A DNA stretch of 64,000 nt from assembly GCA_902506225.1 (NCBI GenBank), contig LR733345.1, forward strand, positions 1,364,001 to 1,428,000. Reading direction: 5' to 3'. Below, one piece after another: positions 19,126-27,944 of this stretch (position 1 is its first letter; the number at the start of each line of letters is the position of its first letter). Made by a program: the position numbers and the translations under genes. The notes below the pieces were generated by a model, which worked only from the letters and a program-made list of their open reading frames with translations, did no database searches and was not told the DNA's origin. The DNA is from Faucicola sp902506225 (GTDB lineage Bacteria > Pseudomonadota > Gammaproteobacteria > Pseudomonadales > Moraxellaceae).

Positions 19126-19156
19126 AAAAACGCAATATTCGACTATTGCGTTTTTT
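19126..19156 (+). terminator. Rho-independent terminator after skp
   Basis: AAAAACGCAATA (19126-19137) pairs perfectly with TATTGCGTTTTT (19144-19155) around TTCGAC, with a T run. It separates skp from lpxD. Confidence 0.9.
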
Positions 19157-19208
19157 ATTTTGTGTGTAAAATTAAGGCAAATTTTAAGCAAACGATTGGA
19201 GTAATCAC

Positions 19209-20261
19209 ATGGCGTTCACCATCGCACAAATTTTGGATTTTTTAGCTAGTGACGTCATTGACCAAGGGGATGCGCAAACCAGCCAAAATTTGCAGAAACA
19301 AATTTCCAAAATCGCCGCCCTTGACGATGCCACCGACACCGATATCACGTTTATCGCCAATCCTCTATTTGAATCAAAATTGCAAACCACGGGCGCTGGT
19401 GCCGTGCTAGTCCCCGCATCCTTACAGGAAAAAAGCCCAAGCCATAGCGTTGCCATCGTGGTCAAATCACCTTATGCCGCGTATGCCAAACTGACCGCAT
19501 TGTTTGAACCAACCCAAGCGTATCGTCAGACAGTCAACCCTAATTTATCGGACAGTTTGATTCACCCGACTGCCATTTTGGGTAACAATCTGCAGTTGGG
19601 CGACAATGTGCGTATTGGGGCGTATAGCCAAATTGGTGATAACTGCGTCATTGGTGATGGCGTCAAGATTGATGCCCAAGTCAATATTCAGCCCAATGTC
19701 GTGATTGGCGAAGGTAGCTTAATTGCGCCGCACGTGTACATCGGTCATGATTGTGTATTGGGTAAACATGTCAGCTTGCATAGTCATGCCAGCATTGGCA
19801 ATGACGGGTTTGGCTTTGCCCCTAGAGGCAGTACAGATGAAGCAGGTTGGCAAAAAATTCACCAATTAGGACGAGTGATACTGGGCGATCATGTCAGCGT
19901 AGGCAGCCATACCTGTATCGATCGTGGTGCGCTGAATGATACGGTTATCGGTAATCATGTCATTATCGATAATTTGGTGCAAATTGCCCATAATGTAAAA
20001 ATTGGTGCTGGCACGGCGATTGCAGCGTGTGTGGGGATTGCTGGCAGTACAGAAATTGGTAAACGCTGCATGATTGGCGGGGCATCAGGTTTTGCAGGTC
20101 ATATCAAAATTTGTGATGATGTCACGATTACTGGCATGACGATGGTAACCAAATCGATTCACCAACCGGGTGTATATTCTTCAGGCATGCCAGTGATGCC
20201 CAATAGCTTATGGAAAAGAGCGTATATTAATTTTAAGCAACTTGGCAAACCAAAAAGTTAA
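19209..20261 (+). CDS. lpxD: UDP-3-O-(3-hydroxyacyl)glucosamine N-acyltransferase LpxD
   Basis: The 350-residue enzyme adds the N-linked hydroxyacyl chain in the third step of lipid A synthesis. An N-terminal uridine-binding domain (to about residue 100) precedes left-handed beta-helix hexapeptide repeats (VIGDGVKIDAQVNIQPNVVI and others). 'LVQIAHNVKIGAGTAIAA' holds the catalytic His. GGAGTAATC lies before the ATG. The gene follows skp as in other gammaproteobacteria but has its own upstream terminator. Confidence 0.96.
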   Translation: MAFTIAQILDFLASDVIDQGDAQTSQNLQKQISKIAALDDATDTDITFIANPLFESKLQTTGAGAVLVPASLQEKSPSHSVAIVVKSPYAAYAKLTALFEPTQAYRQTVNPNLSDSLIHPTAILGNNLQLGDNVRIGAYSQIGDNCVIGDGVKIDAQVNIQPNVVIGEGSLIAPHVYIGHDCVLGKHVSLHSHASIGNDGFGFAPRGSTDEAGWQKIHQLGRVILGDHVSVGSHTCIDRGALNDTVIGNHVIIDNLVQIAHNVKIGAGTAIAACVGIAGSTEIGKRCMIGGASGFAGHIKICDDVTITGMTMVTKSIHQPGVYSSGMPVMPNSLWKRAYINFKQLGKPKS

Positions 20262-20390
20262 TCGTTACCTTTATCCATCAAATAATTTGAGAAAACAACT
20301 GTAAACTCAATCTTAAAACCGTTACAATGGTTGTTTTTCACAAATCTATTTTTTTGATAAAGATGATTTAAAAGTATAAAGGATATATCC

Positions 20391-20906
20391 ATGGATTTTG
20401 ATAAGTTGATTGATGAAGACATCGCTGGCCTTGCACAGATTGGGGTGACATTACCTCTCAATGCCGTTGTGTTACGTGATTATCTGCCTCACCGTTATCC
20501 TTTTATGCTATTAGACAGAGTCACTGCGGTAAAACCCAATGAGTGGATTACCGGTCTTAAGAACATCACCATTAACGAGCCTTTCTTTAATGGTCATTTT
20601 CCTGAAGAGCCTATCATGCCAGGCGTCTTAATGATTGAAGCCATGGCGCAGGTAGCGGGTGTACTGGGTTTTATCAGCAAAAATGTCAAACCAAGAGATG
20701 GCTATATTTATCTGTTCGCTGGGGTCGATAAAGTGCGTTTTAAACGTCAAGTCATCCCTGGTGATCAGCTTATTTTACGCGCCAAAAAGACCATGGAGCG
20801 TCACAGTATCTATAAATTTAGTTGCACAGCTTGTGTGGGTGATGAGTTGGCAGCGAGTGCCGAAATTACCATTGCAGAGCAGCGTACCCAATATCACCAG
20901 TCATGA
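20391..20906 (+). CDS. fabZ: 3-hydroxyacyl-ACP dehydratase FabZ
   Basis: The hot-dog-fold enzyme dehydrates 3-hydroxyacyl-ACP in fatty-acid elongation and competes with LpxA/LpxD for the same substrate. 'LPHRYPFMLLDRV' and 'NGHFPEEPIMPGVLMIEAMAQ' are the family motifs, with the catalytic His in GHFP and Glu in MIEAMAQ. At 171 residues it is slightly longer than many homologues because of about 20 acidic N-terminal residues; the ATG at 20391 has AAGGATAT upstream. Confidence 0.95.
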   Translation: MDFDKLIDEDIAGLAQIGVTLPLNAVVLRDYLPHRYPFMLLDRVTAVKPNEWITGLKNITINEPFFNGHFPEEPIMPGVLMIEAMAQVAGVLGFISKNVKPRDGYIYLFAGVDKVRFKRQVIPGDQLILRAKKTMERHSIYKFSCTACVGDELAASAEITIAEQRTQYHQS

Positions 20907-21134
20907 CTTTAACATCATTTTTACATGGCTTGAATAAGGCGCGTTTGGGTAAGCTATACCGATAAAATCTGTTTAAGTTAAGCAAAATCCTTGATAAAAA
21001 TGGCATACTTTAGTAAAAATGCTATAATGTCGTTTTTATTTTAACCTGCTGTTTATAGTTAGCTTTGCCTATGGTCTCAGCTAAACCTGTATTTTTAGTT
21101 CTCCTTGAATAGTGGGCTGGTATAAGGATTTTTC

Positions 21135-21911
21135 ATGACGATTCACCCAACGGCGATTATTGATGCCACTGCAACGATACACCCGTCGGTCAAGATAGGG
21201 CCGTATTGCATTATTGGTGAACATGTCACAATTGGGGCGCAGACTGTGCTTCACCCCCATGTTGTTGTTAGCAAGTTCACCCGTATCGGTGAGCGTAACC
21301 AAATTTTTCAATTTGCTAGCATTGGCGAAGACTGCCAAGATCTCAAATACCAAGGCGAGGAGACGTGGCTAGAAATCGGCGATGACAATCGCATTCGCGA
21401 AGCCTGTAGCATTCATCGCGGCACGGTACAAGATAAAGGCATCACACGCGTTGGTAGCCGTAATCTGTTTATGGTCAATACCCATATTGCGCACGATTGC
21501 GTGATTGGGAGCGACAACATTGTGGCTAATAATGTGGGGATTGCAGGGCATGTCCGCATCGGTAACCATGTGATTGTCGGTGGTAATTCAGGTATTCACC
21601 AATTTTGTAGCATTGATGATTATAGTTTGATTGGTGGCGCAAGCTTGATTTTAAAAGATGTTGCGGCTTTTAACATGGTATCTGGCAACCCTGCCAAAAG
21701 CCATGGTCTTAATATCGAAGGCATGCGCCGCAAAGGTTGGTCAAAGCAGACTATTGATTATCTGCGACAAGCTTATCGGGTGATTTTCCGTTCAGGACTG
21801 ACCAAGGAAGAAGCCATTTTCGCGGTGACCGAGCAGCTATTACCCCAAGAACCTTTGGTACAATTGCTATTGGATTCCCTAATTCATAGCGAACGTGGCT
21901 TAGTCAGATAA
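21135..21911 (+). CDS. lpxA: Acyl-ACP:UDP-N-acetylglucosamine O-acyltransferase LpxA
   Basis: The 258-residue enzyme performs the first step of lipid A synthesis. It is built of hexapeptide repeats from residue 3 onward (IHPTAIIDATATIHPSVKIG). 'MVNTHIAHDCVIGSDN' holds the catalytic His at about residue 121. A C-terminal helical domain begins near 'MRRKGWSKQTIDYLRQAYR'. lpxB, which follows lpxA in E. coli, is about 41 kb away near the window end. AAGGATTTT lies before the ATG. Confidence 0.96.
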   Translation: MTIHPTAIIDATATIHPSVKIGPYCIIGEHVTIGAQTVLHPHVVVSKFTRIGERNQIFQFASIGEDCQDLKYQGEETWLEIGDDNRIREACSIHRGTVQDKGITRVGSRNLFMVNTHIAHDCVIGSDNIVANNVGIAGHVRIGNHVIVGGNSGIHQFCSIDDYSLIGGASLILKDVAAFNMVSGNPAKSHGLNIEGMRRKGWSKQTIDYLRQAYRVIFRSGLTKEEAIFAVTEQLLPQEPLVQLLLDSLIHSERGLVR

Positions 21912-21981
21912 CGTGGTAAGATAAGGTAGTAAAAAAAGATAGCGTTGCTATTTAGCGTATCAACAGCAGCTTATAAAAAGT

Positions 21982-22009
21982 AAAAAAGAGCCAAATCGGC
22001 TCTTTTTTT
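21982..22009. terminator. Bidirectional terminator between lpxA and tgt
   Basis: AAAAAAGAGCC (21982-21992) pairs with GGCTCTTTTTT (21998-22008) around AAATC. The A and T runs on both sides let it serve both convergent genes. Confidence 0.92.
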
Positions 22010-22029
22010 TAGGTGTTTTTAAGTGTTTT

Positions 22030-23166
22030 TTAGGTCAAATGCAAATCAGGTTTTGGTAAGTTTTGCTGCTGATAAAAAGTATCGACAAACGCATCAAACT
22101 TATCATCTTCAATGGACTGACGAATATCTGCCATCAAGCGCTGATAGTAACGCAAATTGTGTATGGTGCCCAACTGTGCCGATAGCATTTCATTGCATTT
22201 AAACAAATGATGCAAATAGGCGCGGCTAAAATTCTGACAAGTATAACAATCACATTCGCTATCAAGCGGACTTTGGTCAAAACGGTGCACCGCATTTTTA
22301 ATTTTAACGGCGCCAAAAGTGGTGAAATAATGACCGTTTCGTGCATTACGTGTTGGCATCACGCAATCAAACATATCAACACCGCGGCGTACCGCTTCCA
22401 CGATATCTTCAGGTTTACCCACGCCCATCAAGTATCTGGGCTTATCGGCGGGCATATCATCGGGTAAGTAATCAAGCACCGCCATCATTTCTTCTTTTGG
22501 CTCACCGACTGACAGTCCACCAATGGCATAACCATCAAACCCAATAGCGAGCAACCCTTCTAGGGATTTTTCGCGAAGGTTGCGATACATACTGCCTTGG
22601 ATAATACCAAATAAAGCATTCTTGTTACCCAGTTTTTCATGCGCATTTTTACAGCGCTCGCCCCAACGCAGCGATAATTCAAGCGATGTATCCGCTTCGC
22701 TAGGTGTCGCAGGGTAAGGCGTGCATTCATCAAACTGCATGACGATGTCTGAGTTGAGTGAGTATTGAATTTGCATCGATATTTCAGGTGATAAAAACAC
22801 CTTTGCGCCATCAATCGGCGAGCGAAAATAGACGCCTTCCTCTTTGATTTTACGCATTGCACCAAGGCTAAAGACTTGAAAACCGCCCGAATCGGTTAAA
22901 ATCGGCTTGTTCCAACCGATAAAGTCATGTAAGCCGCCAAATTTGTCAATGACATCGGTCGTCGGGCGCAGCCAAAGATGAAAGGTATTGCCCAAGATGA
23001 TTTCGGCACCGATTTCGTGGATATCGCGCGGCAGCATGCCTTTGACGGTGCCATACGTACCGACAGGCATAAAGGCAGGGGTTTGCACATCGCCATGAGC
23101 GAGATGAACCGTACCACGGCGAGCACGGCTCTCGCCTACAGCGTTTTTATGTAAGGTAAATTGCAT
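22030..23166 (-). CDS. tgt: tRNA-guanine transglycosylase
   Basis: The 378-residue enzyme exchanges guanine-34 for preQ1 in GUN anticodon tRNAs. 'ILTDSGGFQVFSL' holds the substrate-binding Asp; 'GIIQGSMYRNLREKS' and 'IGGLSVGEPKEEM' line the pocket; 'MFDCVMPTRNARNG' has the nucleophile Asp region; 'CDCYTCQNFSRAYLHHLFK' is the zinc site. It lies 56 bases downstream of queA, the common queA-tgt pairing. Confidence 0.97.
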   Translation of the reverse strand: MQFTLHKNAVGESRARRGTVHLAHGDVQTPAFMPVGTYGTVKGMLPRDIHEIGAEIILGNTFHLWLRPTTDVIDKFGGLHDFIGWNKPILTDSGGFQVFSLGAMRKIKEEGVYFRSPIDGAKVFLSPEISMQIQYSLNSDIVMQFDECTPYPATPSEADTSLELSLRWGERCKNAHEKLGNKNALFGIIQGSMYRNLREKSLEGLLAIGFDGYAIGGLSVGEPKEEMMAVLDYLPDDMPADKPRYLMGVGKPEDIVEAVRRGVDMFDCVMPTRNARNGHYFTTFGAVKIKNAVHRFDQSPLDSECDCYTCQNFSRAYLHHLFKCNEMLSAQLGTIHNLRYYQRLMADIRQSIEDDKFDAFVDTFYQQQNLPKPDLHLT

Positions 23167-23222
23167 AATCTAAAGTTTCTGTAACAGGTTTTTTAAAAGG
23201 TTAAAATCATAAAAGGTTGAAA

Positions 23223-24296
23223 TTATACCATTTTTTCCAACAACATCGCATCACCGTAACTAAAGAAACGATATTGTTGCTCGATGGCGTGCTGATAAGC
23301 CTGTTTGATAGGCTCACTGCCTGCAAACGCTGACACCAGCATCAATAGCGTGGATTTTGGCAAATGAAAATTGGTGATGAGCTTATCAATCACCCCGAAC
23401 CTAAATGACGGATAAATAAAAATATCGGTGTCACCTGACCAAGCCGATAGCATTGGGTTTTCGAAGCTGGCGGTTTTTTGAAACGCCGTTTCTAATACCC
23501 GTGTCACAGTGGTACCGACCGCAATCACTTGCCCGCCACGGGCTTTGGTTTGGTTAATCAAATCGGCAGTCGCTTGGGGCAACTCGGCATATTCTGAGTG
23601 CATTTTATGGCGCAAAATATCCTCTGTCTTGACAGGGGCAAATGTGCCTGCACCGACATGCAAGGTGACAAAGGCGGTATTGATGCCCTTGGACTTGAAG
23701 GCAGCCAATACGTTATCATCAAAATGCAAGCTTGCGGTCGGTGCGGCTACACTGGCAAGTTTGGTTGGGTCATGAAATACCGTTTGATAGCGGGTTTCGT
23801 CATTGTCATCGGCATGGCGCTCAAAATAGGGCGGAATCGGTAGTTCACCATAGTTTTCAAGCACAGGCAGTATCGGCTGATCAAATTCTAGCAAAAATAA
23901 ATTGTCCTCACGCCCCTTTACCGTGGCATGAATGTTACCATCGGCAAGGCTCAACGTTTGCCCTTCTTTTGGGCTGCGGCTGGCGCGTACATGACACAAA
24001 GCTGTGTGCTTTTGGCTCATAGTAGCATCATCGGGCAAAATACGCTCGACCAATACTTCGACCGCCCCGCCACTGGCTTTTTGCCCAAACAGCCTTGCTT
24101 TCATGACCTTGGTGTCATTAAACACCACCAAGTCACCACTATTTAACAACTCTGGCAAATCCACAAATTGTTGGTCTTTGGGTTGACCATGGGCAGGCAA
24201 ATACAGCAATCGAGAAGCGGAGCGCACCGCTAACGGATAGCGGGCAATGAGTTCATCAGGCAGTTGATAATCAAAATCATCTAAAGTTAAAGGCAT
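23223..24296 (-). CDS. queA: S-adenosylmethionine:tRNA ribosyltransferase-isomerase QueA
   Basis: The 357-residue enzyme transfers ribose from SAM to preQ1-tRNA, giving epoxyqueuosine. Family blocks visible: 'DDFDYQLPDELIARYPL' at the start, 'GDLVVFNDTKVMKARL', 'TLHVGAGTFAPVKTEDI', 'GTTVTRVLE' and 'TNFHLPKSTLLMLVSAF'. It starts eight bases after the thioesterase gene and runs into tgt, and queG lies 1.3 kb away, so three consecutive pathway steps (Tgt, QueA, QueG) are encoded within 4.7 kb. Confidence 0.97.
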   Translation of the reverse strand: MPLTLDDFDYQLPDELIARYPLAVRSASRLLYLPAHGQPKDQQFVDLPELLNSGDLVVFNDTKVMKARLFGQKASGGAVEVLVERILPDDATMSQKHTALCHVRASRSPKEGQTLSLADGNIHATVKGREDNLFLLEFDQPILPVLENYGELPIPPYFERHADDNDETRYQTVFHDPTKLASVAAPTASLHFDDNVLAAFKSKGINTAFVTLHVGAGTFAPVKTEDILRHKMHSEYAELPQATADLINQTKARGGQVIAVGTTVTRVLETAFQKTASFENPMLSAWSGDTDIFIYPSFRFGVIDKLITNFHLPKSTLLMLVSAFAGSEPIKQAYQHAIEQQYRFFSYGDAMLLEKMV

Positions 24297-24303
24297 TTAT
24301 GGG

Positions 24304-24885
24304 TTACTCGGTGATAGCAGAATCTTTAGCAAGGTGGACATTGGCTTTAGGAAATGGGCGGATTTTATCGGCGTCCGACCAAGCTTTGACCCAGTCATCA
24401 GGTGGCATATTGATATCTTTATAATCCAATGCGCTGAGCACTTGCTCAGTCGGCAAAACCTTGCCTGTCACGATGTTGGTGATACCAGTGCGCAGCAGCG
24501 CAGAGCAAGTCGGCTGACCTTTGACCCACATGCTTTGTTCAATATAAAACCAGCGCTCATCAACAGCTATCAGTCGGGTTTTGATGGTGACCTTATCAAA
24601 TAAACGAACACGCTTACGATATTGGATGGTACTACCAGCGACCACCAGCCCCCAACGGTGCTTGAATAATTTTTTGGCAAGCCCTGAGCGAATGGCAAGA
24701 TCATTTCGCCCCAAATCAAACAGCGTAAAAATACGCCCGTTGTTCATTTCAAAAAAATGGTCAATGTCGTTGATATTAGCGGTCAAGGTGATTTCACTGG
24801 TATCGGTTAATTGAAGCGAATGACCTTGCTTTTGTTTAATTGCGCTTTTGATGGCATGGGTGCCCAGTCGTAAAAAAGGATACAT
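24304..24885 (-). CDS. Thioesterase family protein (hot-dog fold)
   Basis: The 193-residue protein starts MYPFLRLGTHAIKSAIKQKQ and has 'NDIDHFFEMNNGRIFTLFDLGR', the N-terminal motif of 4-hydroxybenzoyl-CoA-thioesterase-like proteins (Asp and the MNNG turn). 'YRKRVRLFDKVTIKTRLIAVDERWFYIEQS' is the second typical strand pair. Related proteins occur widely in Acinetobacter and Pseudomonas as uncharacterised acyl-CoA thioesterases. I placed the start at 24885 with AAAAAGGA upstream? In the transcript direction the region before this ATG is purine-poor, so the start is less sure; an ATG 57 bases upstream would overlap nothing but adds a non-family segment. It leads the queA-tgt operon. Confidence 0.78.
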   Translation of the reverse strand: MYPFLRLGTHAIKSAIKQKQGHSLQLTDTSEITLTANINDIDHFFEMNNGRIFTLFDLGRNDLAIRSGLAKKLFKHRWGLVVAGSTIQYRKRVRLFDKVTIKTRLIAVDERWFYIEQSMWVKGQPTCSALLRTGITNIVTGKVLPTEQVLSALDYKDINMPPDDWVKAWSDADKIRPFPKANVHLAKDSAITE

Positions 24886-24947
24886 GGTTGTTCTCAATCT
24901 AAATTTGTGCCACATTATAGGTAAATCGCGCTTGTTTAGCAAAATTT

Positions 24948-24984
24948 GTCACTATCATTACCCGACAAGTCACTATCATTACCC
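24948..24984 (+). repeat. 16-bp direct repeat, 21-bp period
   Basis: GTCACTATCATTACCC occurs at 24948-24963 and 24969-24984 in the divergent promoter region of the thioesterase and DUF924 genes. The spacing of two helical turns could suit a regulator, but a slippage origin is equally likely. Confidence 0.75.
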
Positions 24985-25000
24985 TACAAAAGGAAAGCAA

Positions 25001-25579
25001 ATGACCAATCAATCGCAGGTAGCAGCGCAACCCTTATCAGCGGAGGCTAAAAAGGTATTAGATTTTTGGTTGCAGCAAAATACTAAACCATTTTGGTTTG
25101 CCAAAGATGAGGATTTTGATAAAACGGTAACCGCTAAATTTTTAGCCACACTTGAGCAAGCCAAACGAGGCGAGTTAGGGGATTGGCGAGCCAGTACAAA
25201 AGGGCGACTGGCGGAAATCATTGTATTGGATCAGTTTTCGCGCAATATTTTTCGAGATTCTTCACAGGCTTTTGCCCAAGATGGCATGGCGTTAGTATTG
25301 GCGCAAGAAATCGTCAAACAGCCAGATTTTGACAAGTTAAATCAAGACGAACGCAATTTTGCTTTAATGCCGTTTATGCATGCGGAATCGGCAACCATTC
25401 ATCAGCAGGCGTTGCCACTGTTTAAAAAATACGCCAGTGCCGATACGTTAGCGTTTGAATATAAGCATCAAGCCATTATTGAGAGATTTGGGCGCTATCC
25501 GCACCGCAATGCGATTTTGGGTAGACAATCCAGTGACGAGGAAATCGCCTTTTTACAACAACCCAACTCGTCATTTTAA
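25001..25579 (+). CDS. DUF924 family protein
   Basis: The 192-residue protein contains the DUF924 blocks 'VLDFWLQQNTKPFWFAKDEDFD', 'GRLAEIIVLDQFSRNIFRDSSQAFAQD', 'LMPFMHAES' and 'IERFGRYPHRNAILGRQS'. The family has a TPR-like helical fold and no established function. The ATG at 25001 has AAAGGAAA upstream. The stop overlaps that of queG on the opposite strand by three bases. Confidence 0.88.
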   Translation: MTNQSQVAAQPLSAEAKKVLDFWLQQNTKPFWFAKDEDFDKTVTAKFLATLEQAKRGELGDWRASTKGRLAEIIVLDQFSRNIFRDSSQAFAQDGMALVLAQEIVKQPDFDKLNQDERNFALMPFMHAESATIHQQALPLFKKYASADTLAFEYKHQAIIERFGRYPHRNAILGRQSSDEEIAFLQQPNSSF

Positions 25580-26703
25580 CTTTTATTAAGTTGTTGCTGG
25601 ATCGCCCAATCAATATGTTCTTGTGTGTTCTCGCTTAGCATTGGGCGTTTTTGTTGCAATTTGTCAATAATTGCTTGGCTAAACGGTGCATTACCCAAGG
25701 CTACCGCCACATTGCGCATAAAATTGTCGTAGCCCGTGCGGCGAAGGGGCGAGCCTTCGGTTTTTGTCAAAAAATCCTGTGCATCCCATGCCCATAACTC
25801 AAGCAGTGACATATCATCTAAACGGTGACGCGGATTAAAATCCTCAATCGTCGCTAATCTGGCAAATTTATTCCAAGGACAAATCAGCTGACAATCATCA
25901 CAGCCAAAAATGCGATTGCCGATTTTTGGGCGAAGTTCTACAGGGATTTTGCCATCTAATTCAATGGTTAAATACGAAATACACAGCCGTGCATCGACAT
26001 CATAATGCCCGGTGGGTGTTTTGCGGATGGCATGGGTAGGGCACACATGAATACAAGCACGGCAACTGCCACAATGCGATAATGTGGTTTCGATTTGCTT
26101 TTTATCCTCTGCCAAAGGCAAGCTGGTAAATAATTCCCCCAACACAAAAAATGATCCCGCTTGTGGGTAAATCAGCAAGGTGTGTTTGCCTGTCCAGCCC
26201 AAACCTGCTTGCTCAGCCAACGCTCGCTCAAATATAGGTGCGGAGTCGCTAAAGGGGCGAAATACAAAGTCGTTGGCATATTGCGGATAATCGGTGGTTA
26301 GTTTGTCTCGAATCAGTCTGGCTAGGGTTTTTAATAAGCCTCGCATGGTTTTATGATAATCACGTCCTCGAGCATAGCGGGCAATAATCGCTGAGTTGGG
26401 GCGCTCGTTGTCTGGCACACTGCGTTTGGGTGGGGGCGTGACCAAATAATCTAAACGCACACTAATGATACTTTGCGTCCTGTCAACTAACAGGGCAGGG
26501 TTAGCACGTTTATCATGATTGTCTTCAAAAAACAGCATATCGCCATGTTTACCTTGTGCTAGCCAGGTTTGCAAGGCATCAAGCTGTTTTACAAAGATGG
26601 GATTGGCGGGATGGACAAAGCCACAATCAGCAAACCCCAACGCCTTGGCTTGCGCCTTTATCCAGCCCTTGAGTGCATTGAGTTCGTTTGTAGTGTCCAA
26701 CAT
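25576..26703 (-). CDS. queG: Epoxyqueuosine reductase QueG
   Basis: The 375-residue cobalamin and iron-sulfur enzyme reduces epoxyqueuosine to queuosine in tRNA, the last pathway step. 'AEQAGLGWTGKHTLLI' is the cobalamin-side motif. Two [4Fe-4S] ferredoxin-type sites are visible: 'CGSCRACIHVCPTHAI' and 'GCDDCQLICPWNKF'. It is divergent from nnr across 70 bases; in many gammaproteobacteria these two genes are also neighbours. Confidence 0.97.
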   Translation of the reverse strand: MLDTTNELNALKGWIKAQAKALGFADCGFVHPANPIFVKQLDALQTWLAQGKHGDMLFFEDNHDKRANPALLVDRTQSIISVRLDYLVTPPPKRSVPDNERPNSAIIARYARGRDYHKTMRGLLKTLARLIRDKLTTDYPQYANDFVFRPFSDSAPIFERALAEQAGLGWTGKHTLLIYPQAGSFFVLGELFTSLPLAEDKKQIETTLSHCGSCRACIHVCPTHAIRKTPTGHYDVDARLCISYLTIELDGKIPVELRPKIGNRIFGCDDCQLICPWNKFARLATIEDFNPRHRLDDMSLLELWAWDAQDFLTKTEGSPLRRTGYDNFMRNVAVALGNAPFSQAIIDKLQQKRPMLSENTQEHIDWAIQQQLNKS

Positions 26704-26773
26704 GCCAACAACCAGATAAAATTAAAATGCTATTATAGCAAAATAAACACCTACCACATCATTGGATCATCTT

Positions 26774-27913
26774 ATGCAAAGTAATGCACAGACGGATAAA
26801 AATACTGTGATGCAAAACGCCATTGCCTTATATACCCCCAAACAAATTTATGACCTTGAAAAAAACTGGTTTAGCAAAAATAACAGTTTTGCCTTGATGC
26901 AACAAGCTGCATGGCAACTTGCACACATCATCAAGCAGGAAAGCACTAAAAAAAGCAGTCACCCTCAAAAATCGGTATTGGTAGTGGCAGGCGCGGGTAA
27001 TAATGGCGGCGATGCTTGGTTGGTGGCGCATTATGTGAACAAGCTTTGCCCAAATTGGTCAGTTACCGTAGTACAAGTCGCAGCGCCTAGCACCCTCGAA
27101 AGCCAAACAGCAAAGCACCTGTACCAGTCAAGCTGTGCAAATGCGGCAAAATATCTGACGTTGACGGCATTTTTACAGCCATTTTATGAGCTTGGTTTAA
27201 GCTATCATTATGATGTGGTGATTGATGGGTTATTGGGGATTGGGCTCGATGGCAAGCCTAGCGGTGATTATCAGACAATCATCAATTGGATTAATCAATA
27301 CCGCAAGCAAGTTCACGCTTGTCAAGTCATCAGCATCGATGTACCCAGCGGACTTAATGCCGCTACGGGCGAAGTGTACGATGATACTGCGATTAAGGCA
27401 GACAAGACACTTTGTTTAATTGGGCGAAAGGTCGGGCTACATATCGGGGATAGTAAAGATTATGTTGGCACTGTGATTGATGTGCCTTTGCTCCCTGTTG
27501 AGCAATCAGGCATCTTGTTACACACGAATCTACCTAACTTGCCACAACGTCAGCAGGTGAGCCATAAAGGTACGTATGGCCATGTACTCATCATCGGTGG
27601 CAATCGGTTACAGGATGGGCATGGCATGGCAGGGGCGGCGATATTGGCCGCCAGTGCAGCATTGAGCAGTGGTGCAGGCAAAGTCACCGTTGCTTGTCAT
27701 CGAGATTTTCATTCAGCTATTATCACCGCTTTGCCCAATGCCATGACCGCGGATTTACATAATATCGCTAGCGTCATCGAGCTGATTAACGCGGTAGATG
27801 TGGTTGCCATCGGCATGGGTTTGGGTAGAGATAAAGCAACGCTTGATTTATCCTCCGTTGCCGTAAAACCACCGACTTTAGGCGGTGGATATAAGGCAAC
27901 TCATACACTATAA
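26774..27913 (+). pseudogene. nnr: NAD(P)HX epimerase/dehydratase Nnr, 5' part, interrupted by a TnpB element
   Basis: Nnr (YjeF) repairs hydrated NAD(P)H: the N-terminal NnrE domain epimerises it and the C-terminal NnrD domain dehydrates it using ADP or ATP. The NnrE domain looks intact ('YTPKQIYDLEKNW', 'LVVAGAGNNGGDAWLVAH', 'DVVIDGLLGIGLDG', 'VISIDVPSGLNAATGEV'). NnrD starts near residue 265 ('KGTYGHVLIIGGN') and is cut after 'AIGMGLGRDKATLD'. The frame runs 22 codons into the element and stops at 27911. I used the ATG at 26774; a TTG at 26762 and an ATG at 26810 are alternatives. The remainder resumes at about 29071. Epimerase activity may survive; dehydratase activity should not. Confidence 0.9.
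27868..27892 (+). repeat. Left-end hairpin of the TnpB element
   Basis: CCACCG (27870-27875) pairs with CGGTGG (27884-27889) around ACTTTAGG. Subterminal hairpins at this place are what TnpA-type transposases recognise in IS200/IS605 elements. Confidence 0.75.
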
Positions 27914-27944
27914 CGCTTGCATAAATTTTGCTAAAATAATTTGC